Assembly: GCA_030041495.1 (NCBI GenBank)
Contig: JASHNT010000055.1
Location: forward strand, 49,442-113,441
DNA length: 64,000 nt
Source of the DNA: Bryobacteraceae bacterium
GTDB lineage: Bacteria; Acidobacteriota; Terriglobia; Bryobacterales; Bryobacteraceae
Direction: 5' to 3'
Position 1 is the first letter of the stretch. Every line of letters starts with the position of its first letter. Below the pieces are notes generated by a model. The model had not been told where the DNA came from, did no database searches, and worked only from the letters and a program-made list of their open reading frames with translations. This document shows positions 9,280 through 16,782 of the stretch, one piece after another. The position numbers were made by a program, and so were the translations under genes.

Positions 9280-10467
9280 CTACCGGGGAAGACCGGCGAT
9301 TTGATCCAGAATCAGTTTCAGGTTTTCGCTGCGCTTCTCGGTGGTGTAGCGCGCCAGCACGTCGGCGCGAGCCGCTTTCCCCATCCGCACGCGCAGCTCC
9401 GGTTCCAGAACCAGCCGCTCCAGCGCGTCGTACCATTGATCGTCGTTGGCGCACAAGAAGCCGGTTTGGCCATGCGTGATGCCCACGCGGAACGGAGCGA
9501 TATCGGAGGCCGCGGTGGGGATTTCCATCAGTGCGGGCTCAAAATACTTGAGCTCGCTCTTGGACTCCGTGAAGAGATTGTTCAGTTCCAATGGAGCCAG
9601 GTTGATATCGACCATCCCATAACATAGGGGCACTTGATACCACGGCACCGGAGGCACGGCCTCGACTTGTGCTGCCAGGTCCTTCACTTCAGCGGGAATA
9701 TCGACGTGCCCCACGGCCATCAAGCGCACGTGCGGATAACGCTGCAGCAGGCGGCGCAGGGGCCGCACGCACTCAGCGAAATCGTCTTTGTGGGTTTTGC
9801 TGCCGCTGACGTAAGCGATCCGGATCAAGTCCGATTTCGGCCGCACGTAAGTTGAGCGGATGGTTTCCACCAGCTCCATGAACTTGCGGCTGGCGGCGTT
9901 GCGATGCAGATAGACTGGCTTTTCCGGGAACAATTCTTTGATGCAGTCGCGCAGACGCTCCGTGCTGACAATGGCAGCCTCGGAAAGATCGAGCGCTCTA
10001 TAGTTGCGATGCGTAAAATTGCGGTAGTTGCGCAGCTCCTGCGGATTGTAATAGCGAGTGACGGGGCTGAGGCGGCCGGGACGCTCGTCGAAGACCAGGT
10101 CATCAGTGTCGTAGACCACAGGCTTCTTGAGTTGCTTGGCGCGCTTGATGAAAGCTTCCACGTGCGAGGAATTCTGCACGCGATGCAGCAGGAACATTTC
10201 GTAGCGCCACAGGTCGCGTTCCCAATTCGCCTGTTCCGACACGATTGAATCGGCGGTCAAGCCCAGGTATTCGAATTCTTCCAGCTTGTTTGAGCAGCGA
10301 TAGCGCTGCGCGTCACCGGGGCTGCCGCTGACCATCAGTACGAATTTTTCGGGACGAACGCCGGCCGGAGGCTCAAGCGGCACGTCCGTTTTGGGCGGAG
10401 GCAGGAACTCTGTCATCGCCGCGGGGCGGGACTTTTGATGTACGTGCAGCGAATCGTCCGGAACCAT
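9280..10467 (-). CDS. GT4-like glycosyltransferase
   Basis: A 395-residue cytosolic protein (378 if started at ATG 10416; neither start has a Shine-Dalgarno). It carries LKKPVVYDTDDLVFD in the N-terminal half and a C-terminal nucleotide-sugar region with IRIAYVSGSKTHKDDF, MEIPTAASDIAPF and GFLCANDDQWYDAL, typical of GT4 enzymes. It is distantly related to the glycosyltransferase at 44897-45997, which shares the TDD motif and overall layout. It lies 19 nt behind the epimerase on the same strand. The epimerase has a sigma-54 promoter match like those of flagellar genes here. A role in glycosylating flagellin or another filament protein is inferred, not shown. Confidence 0.75.
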   Translation of the reverse strand: MVPDDSLHVHQKSRPAAMTEFLPPPKTDVPLEPPAGVRPEKFVLMVSGSPGDAQRYRCSNKLEEFEYLGLTADSIVSEQANWERDLWRYEMFLLHRVQNSSHVEAFIKRAKQLKKPVVYDTDDLVFDERPGRLSPVTRYYNPQELRNYRNFTHRNYRALDLSEAAIVSTERLRDCIKELFPEKPVYLHRNAASRKFMELVETIRSTYVRPKSDLIRIAYVSGSKTHKDDFAECVRPLRRLLQRYPHVRLMAVGHVDIPAEVKDLAAQVEAVPPVPWYQVPLCYGMVDINLAPLELNNLFTESKSELKYFEPALMEIPTAASDIAPFRVGITHGQTGFLCANDDQWYDALERLVLEPELRVRMGKAARADVLARYTTEKRSENLKLILDQIAGLPR

Positions 10468-10485
10468 ACGAAAATGTGCGCCGCC

Positions 10486-11547
10486 TTATGCCGGCTGGTG
10501 CGCCAGCACCGGCGCCGGCGCTGCGACAGCATCGCGCAGAGCGATCACGGATTGACGCCAGCTCGGCGGAAGCCCGTCCAAAATCTCCACCGGGCTGGGG
10601 CAGGGAGTAGCGGGCGGAACAGGGTGTGACTGAACATACGCCGCCATGCGTTCCAATCCCTCGCGCAGGCCCATATCCATTGCCTCCGCTCCGAACACGC
10701 GATACAGTTTTTTGTGGCAGGCGTGCGCGTGCTTCACTTCCTTCCTCTCCGGAAGAGATTGCACGTTCGGCGGGATTCCGAGAACGGAAGAAACCGTGTT
10801 CGCTAGCTCGCCGACCGAAGTCGGCACGTCGCCGCCGATGTTGAAGATTTCGTTCCGTGCGCCCTCGGTCAACGGCGCGGAAGTGATGCACTCGGCGATC
10901 GCGCGGATGTAGGAGAAGCTGCGTGTCTGTGCTCCGTCGCCGAAAACCGGCAGCGGCTCGCCACGCAGTGCTCGATTCATAAAGATGCCGACCACGTTAC
11001 GGAAGGGGTCGGAAATGTTCTGGCGCTCCCCATACACGTTGTGCGGACGGAAGATCGTGAAATTGGGCCGGCCGAAATAGTCGCGGAACGCCCGGAGATG
11101 ATTCTCGCAGGCGAATTTCGCTATGCCGTACGGGTCGGCGGGCGCGGGAGCGTCCGATTCGCGGAACGGCTCGGCACTGTGCGGATGGCCGTAGACGGCG
11201 ATAGAGGATGTAAAGACGAAGTGCTCTGCTCCAGCGTGGTACGCGGCCGCCAGCACGTTGGCCGTTCCCTCGAGATTGTTCTGGTAGTTGAACAGCGGAA
11301 TATGATGCGAGAGCCCCTCCGCGGCGTAAGCCGCCAGATGATATACGGCATCCGGGCGGAACTGCTCGAACGGCGCTTGCAAGTCGGAGAGCACGGAGGC
11401 GTGCAGGAAGCCCGCACCCAGAGGAACGTTCTCCCGGAAGCCCCCGGAAAGATCGTCGATGACCAGCACCTGGTGGCCGCGCTCGATCAGAACTTCTGCA
11501 ACGTGGGAGCCGATGAACCCGGCGCCGCCGGTAACAATTGCCTTCAT
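10486..11547 (-). CDS. NAD-dependent sugar-nucleotide epimerase/dehydratase
   Basis: A 353-residue extended short-chain dehydrogenase of the UDP-glucose 4-epimerase type. The NAD-binding motif VTGGAGFIGSHVAE is at residues 5-18. The catalytic tyrosine-lysine pair appears in DPYGIAKFACE near residue 143, and RPHNVYGERQ is the substrate loop. The ATG at 11547 is preceded by AGGAAGGAG at good spacing. It is the first gene of a two-gene unit with the glycosyltransferase at 9280-10467. A sigma-54-type promoter is at 11583-11599, and a terminator-like hairpin separates it from flhB. It likely supplies the sugar donor used by the glycosyltransferase. Confidence 0.85.
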   Translation of the reverse strand: MKAIVTGGAGFIGSHVAEVLIERGHQVLVIDDLSGGFRENVPLGAGFLHASVLSDLQAPFEQFRPDAVYHLAAYAAEGLSHHIPLFNYQNNLEGTANVLAAAYHAGAEHFVFTSSIAVYGHPHSAEPFRESDAPAPADPYGIAKFACENHLRAFRDYFGRPNFTIFRPHNVYGERQNISDPFRNVVGIFMNRALRGEPLPVFGDGAQTRSFSYIRAIAECITSAPLTEGARNEIFNIGGDVPTSVGELANTVSSVLGIPPNVQSLPERKEVKHAHACHKKLYRVFGAEAMDMGLREGLERMAAYVQSHPVPPATPCPSPVEILDGLPPSWRQSVIALRDAVAAPAPVLAHQPA

Positions 11548-11582
11548 AGTTCTCCTTCCTCTGAGTGAGCTGTTCGCACCAC

Positions 11583-11599
11583 AGCAATTTCCGATCCGG
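11583..11599 (-). promoter_or_regulatory. Sigma-54-type -24/-12 promoter for epimerase-glycosyltransferase unit
   Basis: On the minus strand the site reads CCGGATCGGAAATTGCT. The GG and GC dinucleotides are exactly 10 nt apart and the -12 element TTGCT is perfect; the base before GG is C instead of T. The predicted start, near 11572, leaves a 25-nt leader with a clear ribosome-binding site before the epimerase ATG. Confidence 0.5.
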
Positions 11600-11604
11600 A
11601 ACAA

Positions 11605-11639
11605 ACACTGAAAACACAGGCTGTTTCTTGAAACCAGCC
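11605..11639 (-). terminator. Probable terminator after flhB
   Basis: Read on the minus strand, GGCTG/CAGCC plus TTT/AAA (one bulged G) closes a CAAG loop at 11639-11619. It is followed by a U-rich TGTGTTTTCAG tract. It lies 38 nt beyond the flhB stop and before the sigma-54 site of the epimerase gene, so it separates the two minus-strand units. Confidence 0.45.
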
Positions 11640-11676
11640 GTCGCGAATCCGACGCAACGTCAACTCTCCGCCAGCA

Positions 11677-12771
11677 TCATCTGCGGATGCCGGGCACCAG
11701 CATGGTGGGCTTCGTGGAGCGCTTCCCGTTGCGAAGCCGGTAAATGTAGGCGAGGACCTCGGCCACCGCGCGATATAGATTCGGCGGAATCTCCCGGCCG
11801 ACCTCGACGGACTTGTACAGCGCCTGCGCCAGCGGAGGATTTTCCACCAGCGGCACGCCGCTTTCGATGGCCAATTGACGGATGCGCAGCGCGAGATAAT
11901 TCTTGCCCTTGGCGACCACCACCGGCGTCGCCATCGACTCATGCGTGTAGCGCAGAGCCACGGCGTAGTGCGTCGGATTCACGATAACCGCGGTGGCCGT
12001 CGGGACCTCCTTCATCATGCGCCGCCGCGCCAAGTCGCGTCGCAGGCGCTTGATCTTGCCGCGCACGTGCGGATTGCCTTCCGTTTCCTTAACCTCATCT
12101 CTGAGGTCCTGCTTGCTCATCTTGAGGCCGCTCATGTAGCTGCGCCGCTGCCGGACCCAGTCGATCAACCCGAAGACGATGAACACGGCCGTGGCTTTCC
12201 ACAACAGCTCCACGATTGACGACCCGATTTTTGCCAGCCCGATTTCCAGGCTCGCGAAGGGCAGCGTCAGAAAGACATCGGCGTTCTCGCGGGCGACCGC
12301 ATAGATGGTCCAGACGAACACCACCAGCATTCCCACCGCCTGCAACGTAGAAATGGGAGCCTGTGTCGCAATCTGCCGGATCTTGTTCACCGGGTTGAAG
12401 CGCCCGAAGTCTGGTTGGAAGCGCTTCAGACTAAAGCCCAAACCGGTAACTGCAAGGTGGACCGCGAAGGGCACCAGCATCGCCGCCGCAGCGACCCCGG
12501 CCAGGGGAACAAAAACGCGCTGCATTACCATGTGCGCCAGTCCCGGGACGCGCGCCACCACCAGGTCGCCGTGAAACGCGCCCGTTAAGGACTCGCGCAT
12601 CATGAGTTTCATGCTCGCCAGCCAGGCCGGGAACCAGGTACTCAGCAGAATCACGAACGTGAATATCTGCGCCGCCGAGATCATGTCGCGCGAAGACACG
12701 AACTGGCCTTGTTGCCTAGCCTTGAGCAGCCTCCGCGCAGATGGTTTTTCGGTTTTACTGGAATCTGCCAT
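11677..12771 (-). CDS. flhB: Flagellar export switch protein FlhB
   Basis: A 364-residue inner-membrane protein of the flagellar type III export gate. The N-terminal ADSSKTEKPSARRLLKAR is the typical charged start. Four membrane segments lie between residues 30 and 215. The cytosolic domain carries the self-cleavage site NPTHYAVALRY near residue 263, with cleavage expected between N and P. FlhB switches export specificity from rod/hook to filament proteins when signalled by FliK, encoded upstream in the same operon. It is the last gene of the minus-strand unit that begins with fliK and starts 10 nt after fliR. Confidence 0.95.
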   Translation of the reverse strand: MADSSKTEKPSARRLLKARQQGQFVSSRDMISAAQIFTFVILLSTWFPAWLASMKLMMRESLTGAFHGDLVVARVPGLAHMVMQRVFVPLAGVAAAAMLVPFAVHLAVTGLGFSLKRFQPDFGRFNPVNKIRQIATQAPISTLQAVGMLVVFVWTIYAVARENADVFLTLPFASLEIGLAKIGSSIVELLWKATAVFIVFGLIDWVRQRRSYMSGLKMSKQDLRDEVKETEGNPHVRGKIKRLRRDLARRRMMKEVPTATAVIVNPTHYAVALRYTHESMATPVVVAKGKNYLALRIRQLAIESGVPLVENPPLAQALYKSVEVGREIPPNLYRAVAEVLAYIYRLRNGKRSTKPTMLVPGIRR

Positions 12772-12781
12772 GCTGCTTAAC

Positions 12782-13552
12782 TCAGGAAAGCAGGCCCTGA
12801 ATCACGTTCAGCACGTCTCCGGCGGAGCGCTCGAACACGCGCGGGAAAACCGCCACCAGCCAGGCCAGCAGCGCCAGGGCGAGCGCCATCTTGAGCGGGA
12901 AGGTGAGCATCATCAGATGCAGTTGAGAGTTCAGCCGGCTGAGCAGCGCGATGGATATCTCCACCATCAGCAGCAGCCCCAGCACCGGCAACACCAGCCG
13001 CAGGCCGGTGCTGAAAATGGTCGCGCCCAGATGCATCAGCGCGTTCGCCATGGACCCTGTCACCTGAAAGCTTCCGGGAGGATGCTGGGCGAGGCTGTGA
13101 GCGAAGCCGTACAAGACTTGACGGTCCATCCCGGTCGCGAAGAACAGCAATCCCGCGCCCAGTTGAGCGACGGTCAGCAGGACGGGAGAGTCCGCGCCGG
13201 AAGTAGGATCGATGGTGCTCGCGAAGCTGAAGCCGGCTTGGAGGCTAATGATCTGCGCGCCCATTTGGAACCCCTCTGTGAAGAACGCGACCGCCAGTCC
13301 GACCGCGATTCCGATGCCGGCTTCCGCGATAACCCAGCCGACGAGCACGCCCAGGGTCACCTTGGAAGCGTCGATGATGGGCCAGCTAGGGAAAAGCGTC
13401 AGGCTGACGCTGACGGATAAGACAAGTCGCGCGACATCCGGACCGGTCCGGATGCCGGGCAGAGGCAGGAACACGAAGGCTCCGGAAACGCGGGCCAGCA
13501 CCAGCAGGAACGCGTACAGAGTTCCGGTACTGAGCGTGAGCTCAGTGCCCAT
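12782..13552 (-). CDS. fliR: Flagellar export gate protein FliR
   Basis: A 256-residue polytopic protein. YAFLLVLARVSGAFVFLPLPG at the N-terminus and FTEGFQMGAQIISLQAGF in the middle are FliR-type. About six hydrophobic segments are visible. FliR forms the export gate core with FliP and FliQ inside the MS ring. The start overlaps the end of fliQ by 11 nt, indicating translational coupling. It is followed by flhB, the usual order. Confidence 0.95.
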   Translation of the reverse strand: MGTELTLSTGTLYAFLLVLARVSGAFVFLPLPGIRTGPDVARLVLSVSVSLTLFPSWPIIDASKVTLGVLVGWVIAEAGIGIAVGLAVAFFTEGFQMGAQIISLQAGFSFASTIDPTSGADSPVLLTVAQLGAGLLFFATGMDRQVLYGFAHSLAQHPPGSFQVTGSMANALMHLGATIFSTGLRLVLPVLGLLLMVEISIALLSRLNSQLHLMMLTFPLKMALALALLAWLVAVFPRVFERSAGDVLNVIQGLLS

Positions 13553-13811
13553 ATTTGGCGATTTCGCCGCAGATGCCGATGGTGTAGCTCATCCACTGCT
13601 TCAGCATCCAGGGCATCAGCACGCTGAAGCCGACCAGGAACGCCGCCAGCCGTGGCATCGTGCTGAAAGCGCTGTCTTGCAGCGAAGTCGCGATTTGCAG
13701 GATGTTCATGACGATAGCCACCGCCAAACCGATGGCCAGCAGCGGAGCGCTCATGGAGAACGCCGCCATCAGGGCTCCGTGGATCAAGTGGATGACAAAT
13801 TCGGGAGTCAT
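13542..13811 (-). CDS. fliQ: Flagellar export gate protein FliQ
   Basis: An 89-residue protein with two long hydrophobic helices (about residues 12-38 and 52-72) and the conserved LAVAIVMNILQIATSLQDSAF segment between and after them. Length and hairpin topology are those of FliQ. It sits between fliP and fliR as in most flagellar loci and overlaps fliR by 11 nt. Confidence 0.95.
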   Translation of the reverse strand: MTPEFVIHLIHGALMAAFSMSAPLLAIGLAVAIVMNILQIATSLQDSAFSTMPRLAAFLVGFSVLMPWMLKQWMSYTIGICGEIAKYGH

Positions 13812-13835
13812 ATAAATTCGCTCGCTTTTCGCACA

Positions 13836-14561
13836 TCAATAAAAGGATTTCACCAGCGATCCAACCACCAGGTTCCAACCATCCACCAGCACGAATAGCA
13901 GGATTTTGAAGGGCGCCGACAACATCACGGGGGGCAGTTGTACCATGCCGATCGACAAAGTGATGGACGCCACCACCAGGTCGATAACCAGGAACGGGAG
14001 AAATAGCATCGCGCCGATCTGGAAACCGGTCTTCAACTCGGAAAGAATGTAGGCTGGCACCAATACGCCGAGACCCAGTTCGGAGGGATCGTGTGGCGCC
14101 GGAGAATTGGTGATGTCAAGAAACAGTTTGATGTCTTTCTCGCGCGCGAAACGGATAAGGAAGGCTTTCATTGGCTTGGCGCCTGCGTCGAACGCCTGGC
14201 TATAAGTAATCTTGCCTTCGTCCATGGGTTCCCAGGCATTGTGATAAATGTCCTGGACTACCGGCTGCATGATGAGCAGTGAAAGAAACAGCGATAGGCC
14301 GATCAAGACCTGGTTGGACGGCGTGGTCTGCGTCCCCAGCGCTTGCCGCAAGAAATGCAGCGCGATGGTGATTCGCAGGAACGGCGTGACCGACATCACG
14401 ATGGCCGGCAGCAGGACCATCAAGGTAAGCGAGATGGCAATCTGCATGGGCAAGCTAAGGGTGGTCGGCGTGGCGACGATGCCGGCGGCAGGCGCAGCAG
14501 CCGCGCGCGCGCCCCAGGCGCTGGAACTTACGGCCGCGGCAATGAGCAAAGTTCGTAGCAT
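13836..14561 (-). CDS. fliP: Flagellar export gate protein FliP
   Basis: A 241-residue protein with a cleavable signal peptide (ending near GARAAAAP), followed by PFLRITIALHFLRQALGTQ and the C-terminal PFLVIDLVVASITLSIGM signature of FliP. Four transmembrane helices are visible. FliP builds the export pore with FliQ and FliR. It lies 17 nt after fliO and 24 nt before fliQ on the same strand. Confidence 0.95.
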   Translation of the reverse strand: MLRTLLIAAAVSSSAWGARAAAAPAAGIVATPTTLSLPMQIAISLTLMVLLPAIVMSVTPFLRITIALHFLRQALGTQTTPSNQVLIGLSLFLSLLIMQPVVQDIYHNAWEPMDEGKITYSQAFDAGAKPMKAFLIRFAREKDIKLFLDITNSPAPHDPSELGLGVLVPAYILSELKTGFQIGAMLFLPFLVIDLVVASITLSIGMVQLPPVMLSAPFKILLFVLVDGWNLVVGSLVKSFY

Positions 14562-14578
14562 TTGTTCTGTTGTTGGGA

Positions 14579-14866
14579 TTATTGACCGGTTCCTTCCGGA
14601 ACGACGTTGCCTGCCGGTCCGCTTTCCAGGACATTGCAGCCGTTCGGGGAAAGGCCGACCAGGAGAACGCGGTCGGCCAGCCGGATCAGGTGCACGGAAT
14701 GCTGCGGCGTCAGCGCCAGGCGCCCGATGACTTCGAGCTTTACCCGCGCGTCGCGCGAGTTAGAGACGCGCCCCTGCGCCCATCCCTTCCGCTTCAGCAG
14801 CCATACCATCGTGCACAGAGCCCCCAGCACCAGCGCGACGGCGAGAAGTTGTTGCAGTACTTCCAT
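14579..14866 (-). CDS. fliO: Flagellar protein FliO
   Basis: A 95-residue protein with one N-terminal membrane helix (LLAVALVLGALCTMVWLLKR, residues 7-26) followed by a basic cytosolic domain containing LEVIGRLALTPQHSVHLIRL and VLLVGLSPNG. This is the FliO pattern. FliO assists assembly of the FliP complex. It lies 7 nt after a short FliN-like gene and before fliP. Family members diverge strongly, so position supports the call. Confidence 0.85.
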   Translation of the reverse strand: MEVLQQLLAVALVLGALCTMVWLLKRKGWAQGRVSNSRDARVKLEVIGRLALTPQHSVHLIRLADRVLLVGLSPNGCNVLESGPAGNVVPEGTGQ

Positions 14867-14873
14867 CGCTATC

Positions 14874-15128
14874 TCAGGCGTTCCTCTCCGTGGCGAAAGC
14901 CTGCAGCCGGACCGCCGGCGCGCGGCCTATCCGCACCACCTCGCCCGAGGCGAACGGCGCGCCGCCGGCCAACAATCCCACTCGCGCTCCGGAGCGGATC
15001 GGGAGCCGGATCACGCTGCCCGGCGCGAGCGCCAGAATCTCGCGCATGGGCAGCATCAATCGCCCCAGCTCTGCTTCCACCACGAAGGGCAATTCTGCGT
15101 AATGGTTCGCCTGTTCGGAAGAAATCAC
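14874..15128 (-). CDS. fliN: Short FliN-like SpoA-domain switch protein
   Basis: An 84-residue protein that is almost only a SpoA (surface presentation of antigens) domain: FVVEAELGRLMLPMREILAL, then GSVIRLPIRSGARVGLLAGG and GEVVRIGRAPAVRL. SpoA domains form the flagellar C-ring with FliM. A second, longer FliN is encoded at 29293-29640. This one lacks the N-terminal extension and lies between flgE and fliO. It could be a true C-ring subunit or a FliN variant interacting with the export apparatus. The operon position is well supported, the exact role less so. Confidence 0.8.
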   Translation of the reverse strand: MISSEQANHYAELPFVVEAELGRLMLPMREILALAPGSVIRLPIRSGARVGLLAGGAPFASGEVVRIGRAPAVRLQAFATERNA

Positions 15129-15142
15129 GACGATGCTCTCAA

Positions 15143-16381
15143 TTACGGATTAATCGCCGCGAGCAGAGTCTGCTCCATTTCGTCCACGGTGCTGAGCACC
15201 TTCGAATTCGCGTCGTAGCCCTGCTGGAACACAATGAGGTCGGTGAACTCGGTGGCCATGTCGACGTTAGACTCCTCGATCGACTGCCCTACCAGAGTTC
15301 CGCGTCCGCCGGTGCCGGCCGCCCCGACCGACGGAGTGATGGTGTCCACCCCTAGCTCGTAATTGTTGCCGTTGGTGGCTACCAGCGTGTTAGGATTGGC
15401 CACGTTGGCCAATGCCACCTGTGCCAGCGTTTGTTGCGCACCGTTGGAGTACGTGGCGACCAGATCTCCGCCATCGGCCAGCGACAGCCCGGTCACGGTA
15501 CCCGTCGCGGAGCCGTCCTGAGTGGTTCCGGAAGCGGCGGAGGTTTGCGCGAACCCGGTGAGGTCGGAGGTGCCGTTCGTGCCGTACAGATTCCAATTGA
15601 TGTTGAGCGTGGCCGCGCCGTCCGCGAGGGCCGCGCTATTGGTGATGTTGATAGGCTTGCCTGCCGCAGGCGTGGTCAGTTGTCCAGCGGAGTTGAACGT
15701 GATGCTGCCGGTGGTGAGCTGCGTGCTCGTGCCCGTACCGCCGGTTACAGCGGAGCTCGGGATGCTGACGGTATAGTTCCATGCTCCCGGGCCGGTGTTG
15801 GTGAATTGAATTGTCAACGTCTGGGCATTCCCCAAGGAGTCATAGACTTGAACCGGCGCCGAGAAGGTGTCGCCCACCGCCGCGCTGGCGTCCAGATTCG
15901 CGCTCAGCGAGATGTTCTGGGTGGCAGCCGGCGGAATCGAGCTGAGCAGCGGCACGGTGATCGCGGAGGTGGCGCCGGACGGGTTGACCGTCCCATTGGT
16001 GGCCATCCAGCCTTGCACCAGGTCTCCTGAGGAGGTGACCAACTGCCCTTGCGCGTTCAGGCTGAAGGTGCCATCGCGCGTGTACATGGTCGCGCCCGAG
16101 GACGGATCCTGAACCACAAAGAAGCCGTTGCCTTGGATGGCGAGGTCCAGCGGCTGTCCGGTATTCTCGATGTTGCCTTGCGAGAAATCGCGATCGGTGA
16201 CGGTGCTGCCGACTCCAGCGCCGATCTGAAGCGAGCCCGAGGCCTCGTTCATCGCGTCTTCAAACGAGATGTCGTTGGTCTTGAATCCTTGGGTGTTCAT
16301 GTTGGCCAGGTTGTCTCCGACTACATCCAAAGCGGTTGTGTCGGCGGACAGGCCGGAAAGCGCAGTATAAAGTGAACCCAT
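15143..16381 (-). CDS. flgE: Flagellar hook protein FlgE
   Basis: A 412-residue hook subunit. The N-terminal rod/hook motif is LYTALSGLSADTTALDVVGDN with NLANMNTQGFK. The region QPLDLAIQGNGFFVVQD and YTRDGTFSLNAQGQL is the FlgE/F/G core. The C-terminal helix ends ATEFTDLIVFQQGYDANSKV with a final MEQTLLAAINP. It lacks a signal peptide, as expected for type III export. It lies in the fliK-flgD-flgE order on the minus strand and has a serine/threonine/alanine-rich middle domain. Confidence 0.93.
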   Translation of the reverse strand: MGSLYTALSGLSADTTALDVVGDNLANMNTQGFKTNDISFEDAMNEASGSLQIGAGVGSTVTDRDFSQGNIENTGQPLDLAIQGNGFFVVQDPSSGATMYTRDGTFSLNAQGQLVTSSGDLVQGWMATNGTVNPSGATSAITVPLLSSIPPAATQNISLSANLDASAAVGDTFSAPVQVYDSLGNAQTLTIQFTNTGPGAWNYTVSIPSSAVTGGTGTSTQLTTGSITFNSAGQLTTPAAGKPINITNSAALADGAATLNINWNLYGTNGTSDLTGFAQTSAASGTTQDGSATGTVTGLSLADGGDLVATYSNGAQQTLAQVALANVANPNTLVATNGNNYELGVDTITPSVGAAGTGGRGTLVGQSIEESNVDMATEFTDLIVFQQGYDANSKVLSTVDEMEQTLLAAINP

Positions 16382-16434
16382 TGGTGATCTCCTCTCCTAC
16401 CTCTTTAAGAAAACGCGGCTCGCAACGCGAGCCT

Positions 16435-16782
16435 TTAACTCTGTGTGCCTTGTGTGCCGGACGTGCTTCCCGAGCCCGCCGTCGAAGAACTGCTGGTAGC
16501 GGCCGAAGTGGGATCCAGTTGTGACACATCCTGGCGAATTCCAATCAACTGCTCCAGTTGGCTGAACTCGGCCAACTGCGTCAAAAACGTGTTGCTATCC
16601 ACTGGGTTCGTGGGATCCTGATTTTGGATCTGGGCCACCAGCAGTTGCAGGAACGTGTTTTCGTTCGCCAACGAATTGGTTGCGTTGATCGCGGCGTTGG
16701 TGTCAGCGTTGCTAGCCGCACTGGACGAAGAATTGGCGGCCGGTTGAGTCAATGACGCGAGCTGGTTGACGGGCGAACTCAT
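16435..16782 (-). CDS. flgD: Short hook-assembly scaffold FlgD
   Basis: A 115-residue protein containing the FlgD N-terminal signature NTFLQLLVAQIQNQDPTNPV followed by FLTQLAEFSQLEQL. After this it ends in a serine/threonine-rich tail without the Ig-like and Tudor-like domains that bring typical FlgD proteins to about 220 residues. It caps the growing hook. The ATG at 16782 has an AAGGAG site and overlaps the fliK stop by 4 nt (ATGA). An upstream ATG at 16830 is open but lies inside fliK without a better ribosome-binding site. Confidence 0.88.
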   Translation of the reverse strand: MSSPVNQLASLTQPAANSSSSAASNADTNAAINATNSLANENTFLQLLVAQIQNQDPTNPVDSNTFLTQLAEFSQLEQLIGIRQDVSQLDPTSAATSSSSTAGSGSTSGTQGTQS

